Below, one piece after another: positions 26,810 through 37,296 of a stretch of DNA of 64,000 nucleotides. The notes below the pieces were generated by a model that worked only from the letters and a program-made list of their open reading frames with translations, did no database searches and was not told the DNA's origin. The DNA is from Boswellia sacra. Taxonomy: Eukaryota > Streptophyta > Magnoliopsida > Sapindales > Burseraceae. Each line of letters opens with the position of its first letter. The first letter of the stretch is position 1. Both the position numbers and the translations under genes were made by a program. The stretch lies in assembly GCA_013180625.2 (NCBI GenBank), contig SNVD02009905.1, positions 124,001 to 188,000 on the forward strand, read 5' to 3'.

Positions 26810-27751
26810 TCAATTCTTTATACCACCATATAATTCTTTGATCCCATTTATATCATCATCATTCAAGTCCTTTATGACTCCATAAAGAATTATTGGGTAC
26901 ATGATAGCTGCTTGATCCGAGGCATGTGCAAGCCCCAGGGCATGGCCAAGCTCATGTAACGCAACAGTTTGCAGGTTAACGGCACCAGGGACTGCCCCAA
27001 GCGTCCAATTCTCACTTGCATCGGAATGAAACCTCGGATCTGTTGGGTCAAATGCATGAGCCAAAATGTTAAACTTGCCATCAAAGGTTAACCCATCCCC
27101 GTGATCACCTACCTGGAAACTGATCTTGATATCAGCTTTACTATAGTCTGATTCTGGGGGATACCGATATACGAAAGGTGTAAATCCACTCCATCTTATA
27201 AACGCTTTGCGGACAACTTCTTTAACATCTTGTGTTGTGTCAGGATCAACTGATCAAGAAATGCATAAGTGATAGTCTGTGCCATTTTGGAGTTTTTGGA
27301 AAAAATGCAAAATGCATGTGAAAGTTACTAGAACTCACAGAGATGTTATAATTGCATCCCTGTCCTGCCCTTCAGGATATGCGGCGTACCACAACGAGGC
27401 ATCGACATTGTTGCCATTGTTTTGAAATCAATCACTCCTGTGGACTTCAGGTTGAAGTTGATTTGGTAAGTTTTGAAGGCAGACTCTTAAGTTTTCATCA
27501 AAGTGATCATCATGATCATGATTATGATCAAGAAGATGGAATTGATCATAATATAACCAAGGGCTTGGAGGTGTTTTTTGAGTGCTTGCAGGGCTTTCAA
27601 TTTGTCACCCTTTTGAAGTCCCTGCAATTGCTTAAAGAACTTTAACGTCGATGCTCTTCTGTCATGAGTTGGAGACTGCATGTAATGAGAGGAATTGGAG
27701 CAGGTAGAAAGAAATGATCAATGCATAGAGACCAAAGGTTATGTGTTTTAT
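26810..27751 (-). pseudogene. Matrix metalloproteinase pseudogene, copy a
   Basis: Homologous along its length to the intact MMP at 42899-43840. The start codon position (27749-27751) reads ATA instead of ATG. An early frameshift lies in the propeptide, a two-base insertion after LQALGY shifts the frame again, and further small indels occur around 27240-27300 (a small duplication near ACTGATC and a deletion next to it). The catalytic end is still open (27064-26810) and retains HELGHALGLAH and the IMYP Met-turn. The TATA box conserved in copies c and d is altered to CATAAAAA. A truncated product is unlikely to be secreted because the signal peptide and start are damaged. The plus-strand frame 27352-27645 is antisense to this. 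Confidence 0.85.
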
Positions 27752-28452
27752 AACTACTAAATTGAATAACGCAATACAGAAATGTAATTAAGTTGAAGAG
27801 TAGCGAGCCGGGGATGGTGAAGTTGCTTTCAAATTCTCAACCAAGCCTGTTTTTATGGGCTTATTATGAGATTCTATATACGTAATTTTTTTATAGTAGT
27901 AATGAATAGGTAAGAAATAGATGAGTTTTTAGAAATTTATAATTTGATTATCAACAAATCAGGAAGCTTACCAATTAAGGTTTCTGAGATATCAGTTAGT
28001 ATTTAATGAATTAATTCATTTACTTTTTTACTAAGAATATTGATCGTGGATACAAATTATTTGTTGATTTGATTTTTATTTTATTTTTTAAAGATTTTAT
28101 GAAATCTCATTCTTTTTATTTTGTACAATTATACTTTATTTTTTAAAAGATTATTTACCCATTTTAAACTACTCTTTTCTTACTTTTTTTTTTTTCATTC
28201 TTTTTCACTCACCCCTGATCTCTTCTCAAACTCCAGCAAGCACTGGTCATCAAACTGTCAAAGAAGGATTCTTTCACAGCTGATAGAACACCAATTAGGC
28301 AAAACTCGTAGTGATGATTTCTAGTATAATCAATTGATGTAATTTTAATTAAATGCATACATATCTAAATTTGAAATTACCCATTACTCAAAATTTGTAC
28401 AAGTTCTTTTGGCAGTGCTTTAGCTGCAAAATATCTGTAAGTGATTTAGTCA
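27752..28452. other. Conserved 5' flank of MMP copy a
   Basis: Non-coding. The segment about 28190-28410, containing CACTCACCCCTGATC, CTGGTCATCAAACT and ACACCAATTAGGCAAAACTC, is matched in the same orientation upstream of copy d (about 50810-51030), and in inverted orientation upstream of copy b (about 34266-34400). It therefore belongs to the duplicated module. Small frames here are not genes. Confidence 0.65.
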
Positions 28453-31400
28453 ACGGATCCATATCCTCTGCTCATCTAATATCTACTTGTCTTTTAATCA
28501 TGACTTGTGGCATAAGTATAAATGTAGGGCTGAGATTTAATGGCTTCCTCTTTTATTTTTAAAGTAAAGATATAAATGAAAACTAAAAATTGAGGCAGTA
28601 TAATTTTATAAATCTAGTATTTTTATTTTTAATTAAATTTAAAAATATGTGATTGATTTTAAATTATTTTAAATTTTAAAAAATATACAATTAAAATTAA
28701 ATATAAATTATATCAACACAAAAAACATGATTTAAAAAAAAAAAGAACATAACCTAATTCATCTTCAACCATTCTACTGCAAGACATGATCAGCTGAAAT
28801 TGCCTTCCCGCCCTATCTACACGTAACATCACTTAAATTCTTCACTTATCTTATTTTTAGATTATCATATCTATATTTATAGGCACCAACACTTAAATTT
28901 TTTGTTTTTCTATTTTTAAGTGGGATAATTTTAATAAATATATTTTAATTTTAATTAAAAATAATTATATATTTTTTATCATTTATAATTTTTTAATTTT
29001 CTAAAATCTTTTAACCCTCAAAGTTAACCCACGAAAGGACTTTTTTTTTTAACCATATATAATACAATTCTTAAAAAAAAAATTAATGGTATGTTAAAAA
29101 AAAAAAAAATCACCCAACTTTCTTTCTCTCGTCCATCCCTCTCCATCTCCACCGCCGCTCATAACCCTAGCCTTGGCCCCAACATGTCCATCCCCGCCTA
29201 GTTACAGACCAGGGCAACGCATGATGGCTTTGTCACCAGCGATTGGCTGGCCCAGGCTCAGGAGGCTGCCTCCACGGCGGCAAGAAAGGAAGTAGACGTT
29301 AGCATTAATGGCGTGAAGAACTTTGATGAGGTGGAGGATACAATTGAAGAAGGAAGAAAGAAGAAGAGGGGGAGATGATGAAATCAATGGACATTATGAC
29401 GAGAAATTGAAATCACTCTCTTGCTTTTCACTTTAATCTTCAATTCTCTCTTCTCCATCAATGAGATCCTCTCCTCTTCAGGTTCTTCGTCTTCCAATTT
29501 CTCTTGAGATCACAAGCGTACTTTATTGCACTCTGAATCTCTTCCCGTACATCGGTTCTAGCTCTTTCAAGCACTTTTCCTCCTAAAGACAAGTGATTCA
29601 ATTTCCCATCTCTTGACTTTTCACTTCTTCATCACCTCCTGTTTGTTTCCTTGCACTTCCATCCACACCCGTAATTTCTACGCGATCGTTTTCTATTTCC
29701 AAGTGAGCTTCTTTCTTTCATTGTCGTCACTGTTGTGTTCAATCTCTGTTTGATTTTCATTTGCTTGGTCTTTCCTCTACTTCTTTAAACTGCTAAAATA
29801 TAAAAAAAAAGGTTCTCTCTAGTTTTTTTTTGGTTTTAAACTGTCTAAATCTTCCCTTATTCTGATTTTCTCTGTTTTTCAAAACTTAAATAAATAAATT
29901 TAAAATGTTGGAAACTGTTGTGAGCGCTTTTTTGGGTTTGATTGAAGTTGCCAAGTGCTTGGCTGCTCCAATCGGATGCCAATATAACTACAGATCATCA
30001 ATGAGGCAGGAAGATCATCGCAGAGAAAGAGAAAGCCAAGAGCAACTGTTTCAAGGGGAATGGAAGCCAATTTGAGGGTGAAAGTAATTGACTAGGGGGA
30101 GAGAAGCATGACACAAGGGTGAAGATAGACGACATCAAGCTGAGTTAGCAAACTTTGCTGGAGAAAAAAAATTGGTGAATGAAGACGGCTGCACCGAATT
30201 CTCTCGCATTTTGGGATGGTGCTGTGTGTGGCTGGGAGTTTTTGGTTTGCTTTTCTTTTCTTTTTTTAATTTATATTTTAGTTAATTTTGATTAAATAAT
30301 TTAAGCATTTTGATTTAGAAATTTGGAATTTTAAAATTTAGCATGAAATTCCTATACTACTTTTAACTGTTTGTCTATTTTTTAAGGGAAATAGTTAGAG
30401 GATGATTTTAATACAACTTTTAGAAGTGCGATCGATGAAAATCTTATTGTCGTTTTTAAATTGAAATTAAACTAAACTTGAAGGATACTTATTCATTTTA
30501 TTCAATTTTTAAATTTAGGTAACATTTACTTAAATTCTTCACTTTCCATCATATTTAGAGGTAATATCACTTAAATTCTTCACTTTTCCATTTTTAAATT
30601 ATCATATTTATAGGAAACATCACTTATTTTTCAATTTCGGTAACATTCACTTAAATTCCTTACTTTTCATGGTATTTTTAGGTAACATCACTTAATATTC
30701 TTCACTTTTCTATTTTTAAATTTCGGTAACATTCAGAATTATTTTGCACAAACTGTTTCTATTTTTAAATTTTGGTAACGTTCATAATTATTTTGCGCAA
30801 GCTGTCGACTATTCAAGTAATGATAATGAGTGTCGCATCATGATTTACTGTTATATATTGTCCGTTTTGAACGTATTGATCTGTCGTTTAAGGAGCCCAC
30901 GATATATGTAAACCAGTTAAAATTCTTTGTTATCAGGCATGCGGAGCTCAAAATAGAATCTACCCTTGCCACTTTCTGTGGGTTTGAGGTTGAGAGTTAT
31001 AAGGCTCGCTTTCCTGCAAAGGGGGTTCTCTCTCTCTCTCTTTCTTTTTAAGGTGGGGAGAGAGAGAGCCCAAAGGGTTATGATTTCAAGGTTTCGGCTA
31101 CTAATTTAATTTATCTTATTCCCTTCCAAGCAGTCAGTGGAAGAGGCAAATTGGATGATAAATTTATTATGAAAAATATTTGAATATGAATTAAGGTTAA
31201 TAAATTTATTTAGGTTCCAGTTATTCGCGTGGAGGGTGAAAAATTTTGTCCTTTTTGACATATCCGTTTTGGCATCTGATGCTGTACTCTATGCCAAGCT
31301 GAGGCGCACAACCAGTTCGTGAAGAGAAAGCTGCGTGGAGGGAAAACAACGAGAATGATTTTAGAGATTTTATCTTAATTTCACATTAGTATCAGTTTTA

Positions 31401-31510
31401 ACAAATTTTAAAGGGAAAATAAGAAAATTAAATCTCAACCCTGCATTTATACTTTTGTGACATGTTAACAGTACACGTTTAAAAATCAAGTAGATAATAA
31501 ATCAGCAACA
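28453..31510. mobile_element. Unclassified insertion in the 5' flank of MMP copy a
   Basis: Homology between the flanks of MMP copies a and d stops near 28450 and resumes near 31510 (TTATTTGTAAATACCAAAA, also at about 51108). The roughly 3 kb between is extra in copy a. It contains repeated motifs of the form GGTAACATCACTTAAATTCTTC in direct orientation, once at 28823-28847 and several times at 30518-30740, and a less AT-rich middle (about 29110-30250) with CT-rich, gene-like composition but no convincing ORF. Such a body could be a captured gene fragment. I cannot assign a class (Helitron, non-autonomous LTR element or MULE); the edges are approximate. Confidence 0.45.
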
Positions 31511-31994
31511 TTAATGTTCTTAAGAGAGCTTACACCATCTTAAATCTAAGACCTATTTATTTGTAAATACCAAAAGCTTGAAGGCGAGATGTGCGAGATT
31601 CCTTCATAAAAAACCTTAGGAGTCGCCTTCACATCCTCTAGTATTTTATTTCAAATCATGTTCATAACGGATTTTAGCGATTAAGGATTTAGTTATTGGA
31701 GTTAAATAATGGAAAAGGAAGATTAAATAATCGGGGTAATTAGAATGTTGAAAAGGGTAATGTAATTAATTTTGGTTAAAAAGTTAATAAATTTTTACCG
31801 TACATATTATATATATGTTTTGAGGTATCATAATTTCTTTAAAAGTTAAGGTAAAAAGTTAGTGATCACGGCGATAATAAACCCAAAAAAAAAAAAAAAT
31901 GAGAGAAAGAAGTTGGCATTATCATTAATTAAAGGTAAACTAAAGATTTCTCATCAACTTGCAATTCGTATACATTGGCAATTATATATGCTCA
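31511..31994. other. 3' flank of MMP copy b
   Basis: Non-coding. The block around 31915-31985 (TTAAAGGTAAACTAAAGATTT, AACTTGCAATTCGTATAC) matches the 3' flanks of copies a (about 26670-26730), c (about 42735-42815) and d (about 49315-49385). Confidence 0.6.
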
Positions 31995-32850
31995 GTTAGG
32001 GTACGTTACCATATAGTGTGTAGTATAGTATTATATTGTATAATATTATATTGTATAGTATTAAAAATAGTGTTATATCAAAATTACATTATGTACGGTG
32101 AATTCATGTATTGCATTAATTTACACAAAAAACGAAGAATGTTTTTCAAAAAATATATACAAAATATAAAAATATTTTATTTTGTTTAAAAAATTGGTTA
32201 TTTATTAATTTATCAAAACAGTTGCTAATTATCAAAAAAATTTTCAACATATTTGACAACACTTCCGTGCTTAGAGCAATCATCATGATACGATCTATAA
32301 CACCTCTTTCTCACACTCGTATCGTGGGCCCCATCAAACCTACGGAGGCTTGAGCGTGTTATATGACACTCGGGGTCCATTGCCCCCAGTGGACCTATCA
32401 AATAATTTAGGTTTATGGTGGCATGTTGTGTGCTGATAAGTCTAGTGGGAATAGTAAACCTCAAGTGTTATTCAGTGGGGGCAATGACGCCTTCCGACAG
32501 CCCCTTCTTAATTTTCAAAAATTAATTTTAAATAAATTTGATTTTATAATTTTTATACTAAATAAATGATTAATTATTTTTAAAATTTAAAAAATTAAAG
32601 GGTATTGTTATATATAAATATAATTTTATAGGGATAATTTTGATATTTTTAAATTAGTGTTAAACAATATAATACTAATGTTATGTATTAAGTCTATATA
32701 ATTTAATACAATATGCATGCATCTAAGGGTTGTACTTTGTATAAATTAATATTATGCTAAATTATAACCAAACACATGTATTACACTATTTACTACAATG
32801 TAGTAAAATAGTACTATACAATGTCGCGTACAAAACATGACTTAATTTCC
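31995..32850. mobile_element. AT-rich insertion in the 3' flank of MMP copy b
   Basis: In copies a, c and d the conserved 3' flank runs without this segment, so about 850 bp appear inserted. The left end carries GTGTAGTATAGTATTATATT, and the right end in reverse complement carries TTGTATAGTACTATTTTAC, hinting at degenerate inverted ends. No coding capacity is seen, and no target duplication could be identified. The class is unknown. Confidence 0.4.
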
Positions 32851-32893
32851 TTAATTATAGTGATAAGAGTGTGTAGAATAATACTTATAATAA

Positions 32894-33867
32894 TTAAATT
32901 CTGAAAACCGTATTGCTCCCTTGATTCTTTGTACCACCATATAATGCTTCAATCCCTTTTATATCATCATCATTCAAGTCCTTTAGGCCTCCGATAGGAA
33001 GCATTGGATACATCATAGCTGCTTGATCCGAGGAATGTGCACGGCCCAGGGTATGGCCAAGCTCATGCAACGAAATAGTTTGGAAGTCAACGGCATCTGG
33101 GACTGCCCTAAACACTTATTTCTCATCTGCATCTTAATAAAACCCCGCATCTGTTAAGGGAAATGAATGTGCCAAAATGTTTAGTGGGCCATCAAAGGGA
33201 AACCTGTTGCCATGATCACGTCTCTAGAAACTGAACTTGATATCAGCTTTACTATAGTCTGGCTCTGGGAGATACTGATATGTGAAAGGTGTAAAACCAC
33301 TCCATCTTATAAACGTATTACAAATAGCTTCTTTAACATCTTGTGTTGTTTAAGGATCAAGAAATGCTTAAGTCATAGTCTGTTTGCTGCTTGGCCATTT
33401 TGGAGTTCCTGGAGAGAATGCATAATGCGTGTGAAAGTTATTAGAACCAGTAGAGACGTTACAACCAGCTGATCGCATCCCTCTCCTGCCCTTTATGATA
33501 TCTGGCACACCACAACGAGCCATCTAAACATTGTTGCCATTGTTTTATAATCAATAACTCCTGTGGGCTTCAGGTTCTAATTGATTTGGTAAGTTTTGAT
33601 GGCAGGCTCTAAGTTTTCATCGAAATGATAATCGTGATCAACAAGATGGAATTGATCATAATAACCGAGGGCTTGGAGGTGTTTGTTGAGTATTTGCAGG
33701 CCTTTCAATTTGTCACCCTTTTGAAGTCGCTGATATTGCTTAAAGAACTTTAACGTCGATGCTCTTCTGTCATGAGTTGATGCTCTAGAGACGAAATGTA
33801 ATGAGAGGAATTGGAGTAGCAAGAAATAAATAATCAATGCACAGAGAGCAAAGGTTATGCGTCTCAT
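32894..33867 (-). pseudogene. Matrix metalloproteinase pseudogene, copy b
   Basis: The ATG at 33867 opens a good signal peptide and propeptide frame (96 codons) that ends at a TAG where the intact copy has a Tyr codon. A two-base frameshift lies just before the cysteine-switch PRCG site, several further stops occur in the catalytic half (including two where the intact copy has Tyr and Trp, shortly before the zinc site), and the terminal frame 33115-32894 still reads HELGHTLGRAH and MMYP. Its C-terminus is slightly extended compared with copy c. The zinc ligands are intact but the gene cannot produce a full protein. The plus-strand frame 33212-33472 is a shadow. Confidence 0.85.
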
Positions 33868-34463
33868 TACTACTAAATTTAATAAGTAATACAGAAATCG
33901 AATTAAGTTGAAGAGTATAGCTGGGGATGGTGAAGTTGCTCTCTCAAATTCTCAATTAAACTTATTTTATATGCTTATTATGATATTCTTAATTAAATCA
34001 ATACTATATACATATATTTTTTCATAATAGTAATGAATAGGTAAGGATTATATAATTTTCTAGAAATTTATCATTTGATTATTAACAAATCAGCAAGTTT
34101 ACCATTACAAGTTTTTAAGAATACTCTTTTTGGATACAAATTCATGCATTCTAATATGAATTTCACCTTATCTTTTAAAAATTTTTTAACACCTCATTGT
34201 ATTTAACTTAACTTATATGTTCAAGATTTATGTAATCTTGATTTTTTTAATAATATTTATCAATTTAAATTGATTCTCCTACAAATTATCACTTTGAGTT
34301 TTACCTAATTGGTGTTCCACCTGCGAAAGAATTCTTCTTTGATGACCAGTTGTTGGAGTTGGAAATGAGATTAAGGGCGAGTGAAAAAGAATGAAAGAAG
34401 AATTCTTCTTCAGGAAGGAGGGCATTATAGTTATGCCTTGTGCGTCAGTGCATGTGTGAAACA
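33868..34463. other. Conserved 5' flank of MMP copy b with an inverted block
   Basis: 33900-34260 is collinear with the 5' flank of copy d (50440-50760). From about 34266 to 34400 the homologous block runs on the opposite strand (see findings). Immediately after, the sequence joins the decayed defensin-like exon. No gene is seen. Confidence 0.65.
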
Positions 34464-34650
34464 GCGGAGATGAGGTAGTCTAGGTGGTGAAAAAAGACCA
34501 TGATAGAAGGTTCTTGATAGCAATGGACCCAAATGGATGAAATATGCCATCTTGCAATGCAAGCAACGATGCTTGAAACATAGAAGAACGACAATGGAGC
34601 CTTTCGACAAATCTCAAAGAAGGTTGATCATCGATGTGTTTACTTTTGAT
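34464..34650 (+). pseudogene. Defensin-like pseudogene, exon 2 only
   Basis: This stretch aligns with exon 2 of the intact DEFL gene (25498-25700), sharing GGAGATGAGG, ATGGACCCAAATGGATG, CATGCAAGCAACG-like and GACAAATCTCAAAG blocks. Part of the linker is deleted, the second mature Cys codon position reads TGA, and further indels destroy the frame. The preceding intron end (TGCCTTGTGCGTCAGTGCATG) is also recognisable, but no exon 1 (signal peptide) was found upstream; the inverted block and MMP copy b lie there instead. Non-functional. Confidence 0.85.
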
Positions 34651-34820
34651 AAAATTAATAGTAGTAATCCAATTAATTAAGGAAGCTTCATATCACAATG
34701 GAAATTTGCAAGTTTTAAGGTGCTGATCAGAGTTGCCTCGCTTGTTGGTTTGGTAATTTCTAATTAATTATATACAGAGTACTATATAGCTATTGTGGCG
34801 GTTAAACTCATGCGCCTATC

Positions 34821-35195
34821 AGTTAGAATTTCAAAGAATTTTCCAACAGCTTAGAATGTCTGCTTTCTTTCATTCATTGATCCAAATACTGATGATTACA
34901 ATCCAATGAGAAGATGCCATATGAAGCTACATTACACGATGGAAGAATGATTGGTTCCTACTCAAAAATGCCCTACTGTCTCTAAGCTGAAGTTATTAAT
35001 ATAATTAGGAAACTTTTAACTATTACATTAATTAACAACCAACTTTTCCTAATTTTGTGTAATCCTGTTGGACAACTACAGGACCACTACTAGCTGTAAA
35101 TTTTCTAGCCCTCTCCAACTTATTTATCCCCAGCTCATTCTTCTTATCTCCAAACCACACTCACATGACAGTCAGCTCAGTGACTTGTCTTCGCA
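34821..35195 (-). repeat. 3' LTR of the minus-strand Copia element
   Basis: The right edge ends in CA next to the polypurine tract; the left edge has TG decayed to AG. It is about 40 bp shorter than the partner because of an indel near its right end. Confidence 0.85.
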
Positions 35196-35816
35196 TCCCC
35201 CCTTAAACTGGAGGGCAGATAGTGCCCTTCAAGTTTCTCTCTTAAATATTGAAATCTGGCAACAACAAGAGGCTTGGTTAGGCAGTCATCATAGGAGGGC
35301 ACATATCTCACTTCCAATTGGCCTCGAATGATCTTGTCACATATAAAGTGAAGATCACTCAATGTGTTTTATTCTTGCATTGAAGACAAGGTTGGCCACC
35401 AAGGAATTAGCACTCATGTGTCATACCATATGACTGGACAATGTGGAGTTGCTATTTTAATTTCATTAAGGAATGATTGAATCTAAGAAATTTTTGCTAC
35501 TGTCTGAGCAAGTGGTCGATATTTAGACTTTGCACTTGATTTGGCTACCACACTTTCCTTCTTAGATTGCCAAGACATAAGAGAGTCATCAAGAAAAATG
35601 CAATATGCTTTAATGGATTTTCTGTCTGCAGTGTCACATGCCTAGTTAGCATTTGAGAATGCAACAAGATGAAGTTCTTGGCTAGTTTTAATATGTAGTC
35701 CATGAGTAGCTACTCCATTCAAATACATTAACACCCTTTTAACTCCCTGCCAGTGTATAAGAAATGGACTTTGCATATATTGACATAGTTTATTCATTAT
35801 GAATGCTATGTCTGGC

Positions 35817-37296
35817 TGATGCGTTACTTTTTTATAGTACTCCATGCTTAGATTTTGTTCGTGTTTGAGCATTTTTTGTAGTCTTTTGTGTGAGTTTTAT
35901 TATGTTTTGTAGGAGAAATAAATTTTAGAATGTTTTGGAACCTCCAAGGACTAATAAGATGAAATTTTAAAGTGTAGGTTGGATGCATGAAAGAAGCACG
36001 TAAAGAGTTCAAAACAAAATATGTTATTTTGTACTTCTACCAAATAGCCAACTTCTCAGATTTAACTATACCAGTCACAAGGAATCAAATGATGAGCCAT
36101 ATACTATTGGAAAGCTCCAGAAGTCTAATTTTTGAAAAATTTTAAGGTTTGTGAATCCGAGTTTTGAGCAGAAAGCTATGGTCATTTGATCAAGACTCAG
36201 GAGAAGATTGCACAAAGGAAACACTTAACAAGTGGCACCCTAGTAGGCTGCCAGCCCATTTAAGGGCCATCAGATAGAAAGTTAGTGCTCCAACACCCTC
36301 CTAACCCGCTTCAGAATTAGGTGACTAGCTGATGGGCTCTTAACTTATTTTTGGGTTATAAAAATACTAAAACATTAGAGTTTAAGGGGAAAATGACCTT
36401 GAAGAGTCTTAAAAGCCATATTTTAGGGAAAAATCAAGGGAAAATAAGGGAAATCAACAAGGATTTAGGGGGAATCAAGAGATTGGACTTCTACATCAAG
36501 ATTGAAGACCTAATCTATTTTTTCTCTCTGCTCTTTCTTGTAACTTCTTGTTCTTTTGAATGATGCTTTGTTTGCTTAACTTTGTTGGTTTTGTAAGCTC
36601 TTTATCGGGCTAACTACTCTAAATCTAGAGGATAATTGTAGCCTAACACTAATTTTGTACCTCGATGGTTTGATTTTGATTAAATGATTCATTTTGAGTT
36701 CATTTGTGCTTTCTTTGTGCTTAATGCTTCTAATTAAATCGAAACATTGATTAGATGATTGTGCATATGAAATCATTGCTTGGGAAGGGGGCTTTCACAA
36801 ATGTGAATGGGAAAGTCCATAAACCTTTGTAGTCAATTTAAATTGGGGCTTAATGTATGCTTATTAATTGATTTGAGATCAGGAGATGATAATTGGTTAA
36901 TGAGTATTATTTTCTACTTTATGCTCAGAAGAGGTAGTAGGAGTATATTAAAATTTCGACTAATGAACATGGAATGAATCGATTAATGAATTCGAAGTGG
37001 ATAGGCATGAATATTTGTTAGGTGAAAATCAATCCTCTAGATACCTGCATTATTGAATTCCTCTCTTATTTAGCTGTGTCTAGCCTTAAACTTAGCTTTC
37101 AATTGCTTTCCATTTAGTTAATTGTAGTTTGCACTTTTAATTCTTAGTTTCTACATAAAATTGAATTGCTTAAAGATGGTATTTAGCTAGATTTTAGATG
37201 CCAATCGTCATGGGCATGATACTTAACTTATCCTTTATTACTGAGTGTGACCCATATATTTACGGTGTTTTGATAGTGGTTGCACACTTATCAACA
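35817..37296. mobile_element. Nested solo LTR, possibly Ty3/gypsy, with perfect TSD
   Basis: A 1480-bp block starting TGATGCGTTAC and ending CACTTATCAACA interrupts the reverse transcriptase region of the older Copia element, exactly between the LTI-RP and PDIAF parts of a conserved motif. It is flanked by identical CTGGC (35812-35816 and 37297-37301), a 5-bp target duplication. It has TG...CA ends, no coding capacity and no internal domain, so it is most simply a solo LTR. The length and the TGATG start resemble LTRs of gypsy elements of the Tat type, but that lineage call is tentative. Confidence 0.85.

Noticed and set aside
27352..27645. 97-codon plus-strand frame
   Set aside because: Antisense of MMP pseudogene a; its His/Asp-rich look comes from the repeated ATGATC sequence.
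28399..28560. Minus-strand words resembling the end of Copia RNase H (DPLTKSL)
   Set aside because: Too short and without neighbouring RNase H motifs; a similar block at copy d is explained by module homology.
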